The notes beneath the pieces are model-generated. The model saw only the letters and a program-made list of their open reading frames with translations. It was not told where the DNA came from and did no database searches. From Bacillus sp. NEB1478 (GTDB lineage: Bacteria > Bacillota > Bacilli > Bacillales > Fictibacillaceae): 64,000 bases of DNA. Positions 53,271 to 64,000 of this stretch are shown here, one piece after another. A program made the position numbers and the translations under genes. Location of the stretch: the NCBI RefSeq assembly GCF_031582965.1, contig NZ_CP134049.1, positions 868,001 through 932,000 of the forward strand, given 5' to 3'. Each line of letters opens with the position of its first letter. The stretch's first letter is position 1.

Positions 53271-53309
53271 ATGCCTTTCTGCTCATATTGAAGCAGAAGG
53301 CATTTTTTT
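53271..53309 (+). terminator. Riboswitch-controlled terminator before metN
   Basis: ATGCCTTTCTGC... / GCAGAAGGCAT stem with long T-run, 30 bases before the metN start. Confidence 0.9.
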
Positions 53310-53340
53310 ATTTTTTATTTAGGAAATGAGGTTAGGTATT

Positions 53341-54366
53341 TTGATTAACTTACGATCAGTCCGTAAAGTCTTTCAAACCAAAGATGGTGAAGTAAAGGCT
53401 GTTGATACGGTAGATTTAACAATAAATCAAGGAGAAATATACGGGATTATCGGATATAGCGGTGCTGGAAAGAGTACGCTGATCCGCATACTGAACATGC
53501 TGGAAAGACCAACGAGCGGTTCAGTTTCAATCGGTGGAAAAAACATGTCTGAGCTTTCTTCAAAACAGTTAAGAGAAGCCAGGCAAGAAATCAGCATGAT
53601 CTTTCAGCACTTTAACTTGCTTTGGTCAAGAACGGTTCGGGAAAATATCGCTTTTCCTTTAGAAATTGCAGGTGTAAAAAAGGCTGAGATTAACAAACGA
53701 GTAGAGGAACTCATTAATCTTGTCGGTTTAGAAGGCAGAGGCGGATCTTATCCCTCCCAGCTTAGCGGCGGTCAAAAGCAGCGTGTTGGTATAGCAAGAG
53801 CTCTGGCGAATCAGCCAAAAGTATTATTGTGCGATGAAGCAACTTCCGCACTTGACCCGAAAACGACGGACAGCATCCTCGATCTCTTAGTAGAGATCAA
53901 TAAAAAACTTGGTTTAACAATTGTACTGATTACACATGAAATGCATGTTATCCGAAAAATATGTCACCGCGTAGCCGTAATGGAAACCGGTAAAGTTGTT
54001 GAAGAAGGAGATGTATTGAGCGTATTTAAAAACCCTGCTCAAAACATTACCAAAGACTTTGTTAAACAAGTGACAGAACCTGAAGAAACTGTTGATACAA
54101 TTAAACAATTTATTGATGGATTCCCTGAAGGCAAGATCATTCAGCTCACTTTTGTCGGAGGTCGTACTGGGCAGCCGCTCATTACAGAATTGATTCGAAA
54201 TTATGAGGTAGATGTTAATATCCTTCAAGGGAAAATTTCGCAGACACAAAATGGTCCGTATGGGACGCTGTTTATTCAAATTAAAGGCAGTGACTCTGCC
54301 CTAGAAAAAGCGATGAAATTTTTGGACAGTGTGCAGGTTGAGGTTGAGGTGATTCATAATGCTTAG
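53341..54366 (+). CDS. metN: Methionine ABC transporter ATP-binding protein
   Basis: 341-aa ATPase of the methionine importer: Walker A GYSGAGKST, signature LSGGQKQRVGIARAL, Walker B VLLCDEATSALD, H-loop LITHE, and a C-terminal NIL domain (about 265-341) that senses methionine and inhibits transport. TTG at 53341 gives MINLRSVRKVF, matching homologues; the ATG at 53326 lies in the ribosome binding region. It overlaps metP by 8 bases. Confidence 0.95.
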   Translation: MINLRSVRKVFQTKDGEVKAVDTVDLTINQGEIYGIIGYSGAGKSTLIRILNMLERPTSGSVSIGGKNMSELSSKQLREARQEISMIFQHFNLLWSRTVRENIAFPLEIAGVKKAEINKRVEELINLVGLEGRGGSYPSQLSGGQKQRVGIARALANQPKVLLCDEATSALDPKTTDSILDLLVEINKKLGLTIVLITHEMHVIRKICHRVAVMETGKVVEEGDVLSVFKNPAQNITKDFVKQVTEPEETVDTIKQFIDGFPEGKIIQLTFVGGRTGQPLITELIRNYEVDVNILQGKISQTQNGPYGTLFIQIKGSDSALEKAMKFLDSVQVEVEVIHNA

Positions 54367-55027
54367 TATTTGGTTCCCGAATGTTCAATGGGATGCAGTC
54401 ATTCAGGCGACAAATGAAACATTATACATGTCGGCAATATCAGTAATCGTTACATTTATCTTAGGTCTTGCCCTGGGATTAGCTTTGTTTTTAACATCGC
54501 CAGGAAACTTATGGGAAAACAAATTTTTAAATGGATTGATCGCCGTTGTTGTCAACGTGTTCCGTTCGATTCCATTTATTATCTTGATCATACTTCTTAT
54601 TCCGTTTACCCGCTTTCTAGTAGGAACAATGCTAGGAGCAGAAGCAGCTTTACCTGCTTTGATTATAGGAGCGGCACCATTTTATGCACGAATGGTAGAA
54701 ATCGCTTTGAGGGAGATTAATAAAGGGGTAATTGAAGCAGCAAGATCAATGGGTGCAACAAATGCCCAAATCATATTTAAAGTGCTTATTCCTGAAAGTT
54801 TGCCGGCACTAATCTCTGGAATCACCGTTACAGCGATTGCTCTTGTAAGCTACACGGCAATGGCAGGTGTCGTAGGAGCAGGGGGGCTAGGTAACCTTGC
54901 TTATATGGAAGGCTATCAAAGAGATAACGCTGACGTAACACTAGTTTCCACCGCGCTAATCTTAGTGATCGTATTTATTATCCAATGGATAGGAGATCGA
55001 ATTACGACTGCTTTAGATAAAAGATAA
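54359..55027 (+). CDS. metP: Methionine ABC transporter permease
   Basis: 222-aa permease with five helices and a clear EAA loop (EAARSMGATNAQIIFKVLIP). The C-terminal GVVGAGGLGNLAYMEGYQRD is typical of MetI/MetP. Also called metI. The start codon lies within the end of metN. Confidence 0.95.
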   Translation: MLSIWFPNVQWDAVIQATNETLYMSAISVIVTFILGLALGLALFLTSPGNLWENKFLNGLIAVVVNVFRSIPFIILIILLIPFTRFLVGTMLGAEAALPALIIGAAPFYARMVEIALREINKGVIEAARSMGATNAQIIFKVLIPESLPALISGITVTAIALVSYTAMAGVVGAGGLGNLAYMEGYQRDNADVTLVSTALILVIVFIIQWIGDRITTALDKR

Positions 55028-55051
55028 CACCACAACAAGGAGGAAAATTAT

Positions 55052-55870
55052 ATGAAAAAAATCTTAACAGTATTACTTCTCGCTGTAGTTGCAGCTGCTC
55101 TTGCTGCCTGCGGCAACAAAACAGAAGGCGGTATCAGCGACAAAAAAATTATTGTAGGAGCTTCAAATGTTCCTCACGCAGAAATTCTTGAAGAAGCGAA
55201 GCCGCTATTAAAGAAAAAAGGTATCGAACTTGAAATTAAAACATTTCAGGATTATGTACTTCCAAACAAATCTTTAAACGAAAAAGAAATTGGAGCTAAC
55301 TACTTCCAGCACGTTCCTTATATGGAATCTCAAATGAAAGACCATGGCTATAAGTTCGTAAATGCAGGCGGTATTCACATTGAGCCAATCGGTGTTTATT
55401 CTAAAAAATACAAATCTCTAAAAGATCTGCCGCAAGGTGCTACAATTATTATGTCTAACTCAGTAGCTGACCATGGCCGTATGCTTGCTATATTAGAAAA
55501 AGAAGGCTTAATTAAAGTTAAAAAAGGTGCAGGTTATGAAGCACAAATAAAAGATATTGAAGAAAATCCTAAGAATATTAAGTTCAAAGCTGATGTTGAT
55601 GCCGGGATGCTGCCAAAGGCTTATAAAAATGGCGAAGGCGACGCTGTCATGATCAACACAAACTATGCAATCGATGCAGGATTAAATCCACAAAAAGATG
55701 CCATTGCAATTGAAGGCAATGATTCACCATTTGTTAATATTATCGCTGTTCGTAAAGGTGACGAAGACAAAAAAGCAGTGAAAGAATTAGTAAACGTATT
55801 GCATTCTAAAGAAATTCAAGACTTCATTAAGAAGAAATATAAAGGTGCAGTCGTACCAGTAAATAAATAA
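55052..55870 (+). CDS. metQ: Methionine-binding lipoprotein
   Basis: 272-aa NlpA-family lipoprotein: lipobox LAAC (Cys20), then the binding domain (IIVGASNVPHAEILEEAKPL, EIGANYFQHVPYMESQMKDH, GDAVMINTNYAIDAGLNP). It delivers D- and L-methionine to MetNP. AAGGAGG precedes the ATG. Last gene of the operon. Confidence 0.95.
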   Translation: MKKILTVLLLAVVAAALAACGNKTEGGISDKKIIVGASNVPHAEILEEAKPLLKKKGIELEIKTFQDYVLPNKSLNEKEIGANYFQHVPYMESQMKDHGYKFVNAGGIHIEPIGVYSKKYKSLKDLPQGATIIMSNSVADHGRMLAILEKEGLIKVKKGAGYEAQIKDIEENPKNIKFKADVDAGMLPKAYKNGEGDAVMINTNYAIDAGLNPQKDAIAIEGNDSPFVNIIAVRKGDEDKKAVKELVNVLHSKEIQDFIKKKYKGAVVPVNK

Positions 55871-55876
55871 AGAGTG

Positions 55877-55909
55877 AAAAAGGGTGGCTCAACTGAGTCA
55901 TCCTTTTTT
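55877..55909 (+). terminator. Terminator of metNPQ
   Basis: AAAAAGGGTGGCTCA / GAGTCATCCTTTTTT stem with G-T pairs. Confidence 0.8.
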
Positions 55910-55919
55910 CTTTATTAAA

Positions 55920-56329
55920 GGCTCTTTTCGTATTCATTGGTGCTTTTGAAAGTAGTTGATATCCGTTACAGGATGCTCGCTTTCCGCGGGGCAGACGGTG
56001 AGCCACATTCGTACGTTTCACGTATAAGTGTCTCACCTGTCTAGCTGCAGCGGTTAGCCCCTCGAGGTCAAAAGTGTAATGGTCCTGAAGGCAAAAAGCG
56101 CCTTCTTAGCCCCTTTCCCTTTTGCTTGTCGGGGCTGATCAAACCGCTTTCGCTTTTCGGACTGCCCGCCTGTCCCGCAGGACTAGGAAGGCTTCGGCAG
56201 CATAAACATCCCACGAAGAAAATGTGACTTTCATTTTCGAGGAGTCTCACACCTTACACTCCAATCAACCTGACATTGGAGTCAAATTACAAAAATGCCT
56301 CAGAATCAACAATCTTTTAGAAAAGAGCC
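55920..56329. mobile_element. MITE-like element, 410 bp, with 8-bp target duplication
   Basis: Terminal inverted repeats GGCTCTTTTC / GAAAAGAGCC, flanked on both sides by TTATTAAA (55912-55919 and 56330-56337). The left part carries CAGGATGCTCGCTTTCCGCG; the middle (56038-56160) is a second hairpin-forming repeat with GCGGTTAGCCCCTCGAGGTC and GTCGGGGCTGATCAAACCGC. No open frame looks coding. This explains most of the 544-base gap after metQ. Confidence 0.8.
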
Positions 56330-56414
56330 TTATTAAAAGACTTTTTTTACATATCAGCTTCGTTAAAAACTCATACTAATTTTGTTTACTATTTAAGTGA
56401 CAGGAGTGTTAAAA

Positions 56415-56795
56415 ATGAAACAAGAAGAACAGCCGATGAAAGGTTCGAATTCAACCCAGCATCATTTAATCCGCTACAAAGAGGGATTAGGGAAATATAA
56501 CGAACATATGCCTGAGCTTACACATGCATACAGCGAATTTACGAAACATTGTTTTAAAGAAGGTGAAATATCCGAGAAGAATAAACAGCTTATTGCACTT
56601 GGAATCAGTATTTATTCACAAGATGAGTATTGCATCATTTATCATACTAAAGGGTGTCTCGACCAAGGCTGCACTGAAAACGAAATATTAGAAGCTGTTG
56701 GCGTTTCAGCAGCATTTGGCGGCGGTGCTGCAATGAGTCAAGGTGTAACACTTGTTCAAGAATGCATCCAGGAACTCAATAAACCAAGACATTAA
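56415..56795 (+). CDS. Carboxymuconolactone decarboxylase-family protein (YurZ-like)
   Basis: 126-aa AhpD/CMD-fold protein in the position of yurZ next to sufC. Core: ISEKNKQLIALGISIYSQDE, HTKGCLDQGCTENEILEAVG and AAFGGGAAMSQG. The AhpD-type CxxC is reduced to CIIY before His, so disulfide reductase activity by that motif is unlikely. The ATG at 56415 lies 9 bases after AGGAG. Confidence 0.87.
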   Translation: MKQEEQPMKGSNSTQHHLIRYKEGLGKYNEHMPELTHAYSEFTKHCFKEGEISEKNKQLIALGISIYSQDEYCIIYHTKGCLDQGCTENEILEAVGVSAAFGGGAAMSQGVTLVQECIQELNKPRH

Positions 56796-56800
56796 TTTAA

Positions 56801-56957
56801 ATGGGGTTATGCAAAGAAATCGAGAGGATATGGCAGGAATTCTAAGGATGTTTCTGATGTGTCTACTGTGCATTACGAGAGAACTCCATACACTAGTGTA
56901 CCGTGTGATATGCAAGTTGGGTATTGTGATTATCCTTGTTATGATAAAACCAATTAA
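56801..56957 (+). pseudogene. Frameshifted small Tyr/Cys-rich ORF after yurZ
   Basis: The frame beginning at ATG 56801 stops after 14 codons. If one G of ATGGGGTT is removed, a 51-codon frame opens (MGYAKKSRGYGRNSKDVSDV ... ending VGYCDYPCYDKTN, stop at 56955) whose composition resembles small spore coat proteins. The open part is also in frame with yurZ across its stop codon. It could be a decayed gene, a sequencing error, or a read-through extension. Confidence 0.35.
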
Positions 56958-57011
56958 TCATGAAAGGATTGATTTATTATCCACCCCATAAAAACAAAAC
57001 ATACTACTGAA

Positions 57012-57155
57012 ATGGAAAAAGCAATGCATCAATCACATGGTTGCGGTTATGCAGAGTATGACAGGGATTTGGAAAAACGCTTAGATGTTGAAAAAGAACG
57101 TGAAAAAGAGTACAAAAAAGGTTTAGAAATCGCAGCAAATGCGGCGAACCACTAA
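57012..57155 (+). CDS. Small hydrophilic ORF, 47 aa
   Basis: MEKAMHQSHGCGYAEYDRDL followed by a charged helical tail (KEREKEYKKGLEIAANAANH). The codon pattern looks coding and a terminator follows directly, but no ribosome binding site precedes the ATG. The frame stays open upstream to a TGA near 56973, so a non-standard start (ATT at 56979 behind AAAGGA) or a 5' frameshift is possible. Family unknown. Confidence 0.4.
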   Translation: MEKAMHQSHGCGYAEYDRDLEKRLDVEKEREKEYKKGLEIAANAANH

Positions 57156-57191
57156 AAGCCTTCAGTCATTCAAATATAATAAATAAACGAT

Positions 57192-57238
57192 AAGCTGACT
57201 CAATTATGGTATTAACCATGGATGAGCCAGCTTTTGTA
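57192..57238 (+). terminator. Terminator after the small ORF
   Basis: AAGCTGACTCA / TGAGCCAGCTT stem with inner ATGGT/ACCAT pairing, followed by T-rich sequence. Confidence 0.7.
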
Positions 57239-57343
57239 TTTTTTTAGATCCATTTCGTTATTTATTGACATAAATGGACAGAAATAAATGAAGTAAATGA
57301 AAAACACTTAAATTTTTATTGTAGTTATTTAGGAAAATGAAAA

Positions 57344-57413
57344 ATACGAGCGCTATTCGAATAATACGAGGGAAATCAGAAAAAATACGAGCGAAATTCT
57401 AAATCCATACATG
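57344..57413. repeat. Phased intergenic array F (ATACGAGCG, three or four units)
   Basis: ATACGAG starts at 57344, 57364 and 57385 (spacings 20 and 21), with a degenerate CCATACATG near 57407. It lies in the gap upstream of sufC, after the terminator of the preceding unit; I see no gene between 57156 and 57663. Confidence 0.7.
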
Positions 57414-57663
57414 GAATTTCATAAGCACGATACACAACCAACGAAGCAGAAGCCTCTTTATTCGAACCCATTCAAATTGACTGTGTGCACTTAAAAATTT
57501 TTGTGCTTTAAGTGGCTGAACAATTATTTCCTCATTTCTTTTACCCTCGTTCCTTGAAGATACTTTTCATTTGTTATAAGATTAGAATGAGAATAAATTG
57601 AGAATGGCTATTCTATGCCTATTATCAAAAATCTTAGTTAGATTTCATATTGGAGGTTGTATT

Positions 57664-58449
57664 ATGTCAGCACCTAATTTAAAGATTGAAGGTCTTCGCG
57701 TTTCAATTGAAGATAAAGAGATTGTTAAAGGTCTAGATCTCGAAATAAATGGTGGAGAAATCCATGCAATTATGGGACCAAACGGAACAGGAAAGTCTAC
57801 TCTTTCTGCAGCGTTAATGGGTCACCCGAAATACGAAGTTACTTCTGGTAAAGTAACTTTTAATGGTGAAGATCTGCTTGAGATGGAAGTAGATGAGCGT
57901 GCGCAAGCTGGATTGTTCTTAGCTATGCAATATCCATCTGAAGTAAGCGGTATTACAAATGCAGACTTCCTTCGTTCTGCAATCAATGCAAAACGAGAAG
58001 AAGGCGAAGAAATTTCTCTAATGAAGTTTATCCGTGAGTTGGATAAAAAAATGGATCACCTTGAAATCGATAACACATTTGCACACCGTTATCTTAACGA
58101 AGGTTTTTCCGGTGGAGAAAAGAAGCGTAACGAAATTCTTCAAATGATGATGCTAGAGCCGAAAATTGCGATTCTTGATGAAATCGACTCTGGATTAGAT
58201 ATCGATGCACTTAAAGTAGTAGCTAAAGGTGTAAATGAAATGCGCAACCCTGATTTTGGCTGCCTGATCATTACTCACTATCAGCGTCTATTGAACTACA
58301 TCACACCAGATAAAGTACACGTTATGATGCAAGGACGCATCGTGAAATCTGGTGGACCTGAGCTGGCTCAACGTCTTGAAGCGGAAGGTTATGACTGGAT
58401 TAAAGAAGAGCTAGGTATTAAAGACGAAACTGTTGGCCAAGAAGCGTAA
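57664..58449 (+). CDS. sufC: Fe-S cluster assembly ATPase SufC
   Basis: 261-aa ABC-type ATPase of the SufBCD scaffold. Walker A MGPNGTGKST, SufC-type signature FSGGEKKRNEIL, Walker B IAILDEIDSGLD. The ATG at 57664 follows TTGGAGG. It is the first gene of sufCDSUB, the essential Fe-S system of Bacillus. Confidence 0.97.
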   Translation: MSAPNLKIEGLRVSIEDKEIVKGLDLEINGGEIHAIMGPNGTGKSTLSAALMGHPKYEVTSGKVTFNGEDLLEMEVDERAQAGLFLAMQYPSEVSGITNADFLRSAINAKREEGEEISLMKFIRELDKKMDHLEIDNTFAHRYLNEGFSGGEKKRNEILQMMMLEPKIAILDEIDSGLDIDALKVVAKGVNEMRNPDFGCLIITHYQRLLNYITPDKVHVMMQGRIVKSGGPELAQRLEAEGYDWIKEELGIKDETVGQEA

Positions 58450-58468
58450 GCAATAAGGGGGACTATAC

Positions 58469-61419
<2,951 letters not shown>

Positions 61420-61472
61420 GTTGCCTATATATAAGATATTAGAGTGCCAATCCTGTAAGGAGGGATTCTGCA

Positions 61473-62870
61473 ATGGCTAAGAAAATGCCGGATATCGGCG
61501 AATATAAATATGGGTTTAGAGATAAGGACGTTTCCATTTTCAGATCCAAACGCGGTTTAACAAAAGAAATCGTTGAAGAAATTTCCCGTATGAAAAAAGA
61601 ACCACAATGGATGCTGGATTTCCGTTTGAAGTCATTAGAGATGTTCTACAAAATGCCAATGCCTCAATGGGGCGGGGACATGAAGGATTTAAACTTTGAT
61701 GATATTACGTATTACGTAAAGCCATCTGAAAAATCCGAGAAGTCTTGGGATGAAGTGCCAGCTGAAATTAAAGCAACTTTTGATAAGCTTGGTATTCCAG
61801 AAGCGGAACAAAAATACCTGGCAGGTGTATCTGCACAGTATGAATCAGAGGTTGTATACCACAACATGAAGGAAGACCTATCAGATCTAGGGATTCTTTT
61901 CACGGATACAGATACTGCATTAAAAGAACATGAAGAAATTTTCAGAGAGTACTTTGGAACGATTATTCCGCCTTCAGATAACAAGTTCGCTGCACTTAAC
62001 TCTGCAGTTTGGTCTGGTGGATCATTCATTTATGTTCCAAAAGGTGTTAAGTGTGATACACCGCTTCAAGCTTATTTCCGAATCAACTCTGAAAATATGG
62101 GTCAGTTCGAGCGTACGCTTATTATTGCGGATGAAGACAGCTCTGTACACTATGTAGAAGGATGTACAGCTCCGGTTTATTCTACAAACTCACTTCATAG
62201 TGCGGTAGTAGAGATCATCGTAAAGAAAAACGCTTATGCACGTTATACAACGATCCAAAACTGGGCGAACAACATTTATAACCTTGTTACAAAGCGTGCG
62301 GTAGCAGAAGAAAACGCAACGATGGAATGGGTAGATGGCAACATCGGATCTCGTCTAACAATGAAGTATCCGGCTGTTATTATGAAAGGCCGCGGAGCAA
62401 AAGGTACTATTCTTTCAATCGCGATCGCTGGTAAAGGACAGCACCAAGATGCTGGAGCAAAAGTATTGCACCTAGCACCAGATTGTTCTTCTACCATTGT
62501 TTCGAAGTCCATTTCGAAGCATGGCGGGAAAGTAACATACCGTGGTATCGCTCATTTCGGGCGCAAATCTGATGGATCTAAATCTAACGTTAAGTGTGAT
62601 ACGCTTATCATGGATAACCAGTCTACTTCAGATACAATTCCGTACAATGAAATCTTAAACAACAACATTACTCTTGAGCATGAAGCAACGGTTTCAAAAG
62701 TTTCTGAAGACCAATTGTTCTACCTCATGAGCCGTGGTGTTTCTGAACAAGAAGCAACGGAAATGATCGTAATGGGCTTTATCGAGCCATTTACGAAAGA
62801 ACTTCCAATGGAATATGCAGTAGAAATGAACCGCCTGATCAAGTTCGAGATGGAAGGTTCAATCGGATAA
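61473..62870 (+). CDS. sufB: Fe-S cluster assembly protein SufB
   Basis: 465-aa scaffold subunit that builds the nascent cluster with SufD. Recognisable: [20 protein letters not shown], the central [20 protein letters not shown] with a conserved Cys, and the C-terminal beta-helix end [20 protein letters not shown] plus [26 protein letters not shown] before the ATG. A strong terminator ends the operon. Confidence 0.97.
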   Translation: MAKKMPDIGEYKYGFRDKDVSIFRSKRGLTKEIVEEISRMKKEPQWMLDFRLKSLEMFYKMPMPQWGGDMKDLNFDDITYYVKPSEKSEKSWDEVPAEIKATFDKLGIPEAEQKYLAGVSAQYESEVVYHNMKEDLSDLGILFTDTDTALKEHEEIFREYFGTIIPPSDNKFAALNSAVWSGGSFIYVPKGVKCDTPLQAYFRINSENMGQFERTLIIADEDSSVHYVEGCTAPVYSTNSLHSAVVEIIVKKNAYARYTTIQNWANNIYNLVTKRAVAEENATMEWVDGNIGSRLTMKYPAVIMKGRGAKGTILSIAIAGKGQHQDAGAKVLHLAPDCSSTIVSKSISKHGGKVTYRGIAHFGRKSDGSKSNVKCDTLIMDNQSTSDTIPYNEILNNNITLEHEATVSKVSEDQLFYLMSRGVSEQEATEMIVMGFIEPFTKELPMEYAVEMNRLIKFEMEGSIG

Positions 62871-62881
62871 AGTCTGAAAAG

Positions 62882-62915
62882 CCTTGGTATATAAGGAATA
62901 TACCAAGGTTTTTTT
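62882..62915 (+). terminator. Terminator of sufCDSUB
   Basis: CCTTGGTATAT / ATATACCAAGG perfect 11-bp stem with T-run. Confidence 0.85.
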
Positions 62916-63156
62916 ATATGCAAATTAGTGTCGTGCCAACTCGAAATTTATTTCTTTGCATTTTAAGTTATAAAATTCTTCTTATTCAACAAACGGGCAA
63001 GATTTTGGAATAAGTAACTACTCTGTTGTTAAAAGTACATCTATGTTAGTATTTGATGCAAACGTAGTTTTAAATTATTGTGTTAGTGAGTAATTACATC
63101 TTTACAATGAACATAACCCATGAGTATGAAATTCAACAGTTTCAAGTTTCTAAAAT

Positions 63157-63286
63157 TGCTGAAACCTAAAGGTAAGGGGAACGGTTTATTGGATTTTTTA
63201 ATTCCAAGGAGTGAATCCTTAAGCAGGTAGGGCTACTCAAAGGCCAGATTCCGACAGCTAATCTCATATGTGTTTATGAGAAGGAA
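63157..63286 (+). ncRNA. c-di-AMP riboswitch (ydaO/yuaA type)
   Basis: The conserved blocks appear in order: AAGGGGAACGG, GGAGTGAATCC, GTAGGGCTACT, AGGCCAGATTCCGACAGCTA, ATCTCATATG and ATGAGAAGG, which line up with the B. subtilis ydaO leader. In other Bacillaceae this RNA switches off K+ uptake, osmolyte or wall-hydrolase genes when c-di-AMP is high. Confidence 0.85.
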
Positions 63287-63323
63287 GGTAAAGCTTGTAA
63301 GACTAAAAAGTTTTTAATTTTAA

Positions 63324-63356
63324 TTTACCCACCAAACTTTCCGCATTTTACCCACA
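63324..63356. repeat. Possible minimal array G (TTTACCCAC twice)
   Basis: TTTACCCAC at 63324 and 63347, 23 bases apart, just downstream of the aptamer. Two copies with off-period spacing, so membership in the array class is doubtful. Confidence 0.3.
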
Positions 63357-63497
63357 AGAGTATCAACTTTGATATATTTTAATGTACACATATTTTTTAA
63401 AAGGGTTGATTTTCTGCGGTTTAAGGACCTATTAATACTTAAAAAACACACATAGTATCTGTTCCGTACGCAAGTTCATCCATGAAACATCCTAAAA

Positions 63498-63531
63498 GAC
63501 CCATGGCAATTTAAAAGCCATGGGTTTATTG
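63498..63531 (+). terminator. Hairpin, possible terminator of the riboswitch transcript
   Basis: ACCCATGGC / GCCATGGGT 9-bp stem followed by TTATTGTATATTT. Apart from aptamer and hairpin, the 834-base gap 62871-63704 shows no gene. Confidence 0.55.
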
Positions 63532-63704
63532 TATATTTGAACTTTTGTAACTAGTAGTGCATGGATTTATAAACGATAATCAAATAATCTTTTAGATGGT
63601 GATCTTCAAGCAAAGACCCAGACTTTATAAAAAGAATATTTACCTAGCCTCTTTTTTTGCATTTGTATGTTAAATTATAAAACAAAGAAAGGAGTGTAGA
63701 GAAA

Positions 63705-64000
63705 ATGATCGCTTTGTATAAATTAAATAAAACACTAGAAGCTATCTTCACTCAACTATTAATCGAACAAGGTATTCAACCAACCTGCTTCCATTCTAAA
63801 AAATCGATTATCGATCATATGATGAACCCTTTTGTTTTAATTACTCCTTTACCTTATGTAAACGAGGTTCAATCCTTTTCTATCCCTATTGTACCTGTCT
63901 CCATTCATTTAAGTGATTTCGAAAAAACGATTAATGAACAAAATCTTTATGAACATAATCTCTTAATTTTGGTGTCAGATGAAGAAAAAAAGTGGTTAAA
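63705..64000 (+). CDS. Unidentified protein, 5' part, cut by window edge
   Basis: Open frame of 98 codons to the window edge, starting MIALYKLNKTLEAIFTQLLI behind AAAGGAGTG. Alternating beta/alpha pattern (FVLITPLPYVNEV, IPIVPVSIHLSDFEK, NLLILVSDEEKKWL) suggests a Rossmann-like domain. I recognise no family. It is the first gene downstream of the c-di-AMP riboswitch and may be its target. Confidence 0.7.
   Translation, partial: MIALYKLNKTLEAIFTQLLIEQGIQPTCFHSKKSIIDHMMNPFVLITPLPYVNEVQSFSIPIVPVSIHLSDFEKTINEQNLYEHNLLILVSDEEKKWL

Noticed and set aside
56068-56250. 60-codon frame in the 55.9-kb element.
   Set aside because: It lies in the hairpin repeat of the MITE, without binding site or family likeness.

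Overview
This window is a stretch of chromosome from a low-GC, spore-forming Gram-positive bacterium of the family Bacillaceae. The evidence is strong AGGAGG-type ribosome binding sites with many TTG/GTG starts, a GerA-type germinant receptor operon, CotB-like coat proteins, the sporulation transglutaminase Tgl, YhcN, SigI/RsgI, and a block syntenic with the Bacillus subtilis yus-yur region. My best guess is Fictibacillus or a close relative; that is inference and no 16S sequence is present. I see no prophage, plasmid, CRISPR array, rRNA or tRNA.

Layout. 1-2.7 kb: the threonine operon hom-thrC-thrB on the minus strand, with thrB cut by the window edge. 2.9-10.6 kb: a PAS-STAS regulator, an AlkD DNA glycosylase, an nfeD-floT membrane-domain operon behind a textbook SigW-type promoter, a thiamine-binding protein, two GNATs around a Nif3-like protein, DedA and a YhcN lipoprotein. 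10.7-17.9 kb: BrnQ, a COG2509 flavoprotein, a secreted protein of unknown function, an orphan pair of ABC permeases and Tgl. 17.9-25.5 kb: a coiled-coil M23 murein hydrolase, an ECF sigma factor with its probable anti-sigma, a GalT-like protein, RocB and a MacB-type ABC exporter. 25.5-34.8 kb: a repeat-rich gap, peptidase E, a Cu,Zn-SOD lipoprotein, a CmpX-like channel, a ZIP transporter, an ArsB-like transporter between two CotB-like genes, and a divergent second UMP kinase. 34.9-39.8 kb: gerXA-gerXC without a gerXB, a coiled-coil membrane protein and CopD. 39.9-57.2 kb: the yus-like block (yusU, proline dehydrogenase, fadNAE under a FadR operator, yusI, gcvH, yusG, yusF, yusE, yusD, SAM-riboswitch-controlled metNPQ), with a GsiB-like gene and sigI-rsgI inside it. 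57.6-62.9 kb: sufCDSUB. The end holds a c-di-AMP (ydaO-type) riboswitch and the start of an unidentified gene.

The most unusual signal is between the genes. At least six intergenic gaps carry small arrays in which a short word recurs every 20-21 bp (two helical turns), with a different word in each gap (ATACGCGC/ATACGAGCG, AGACTCAATT, TCAAACAAAAA, TCSACGTTA, TCCACGTTA). They lie beside transcription terminators, code for nothing visible, and belong to no repeat class I recognise. In addition there are two MITE-like elements with GGCTCT ends and 8-bp target duplications (one inserted between a stop codon and its terminator), a repeat family based on CTGCGTCA/ACGTATG, and two copies of a REP-like GGGTCAGACCC palindrome.
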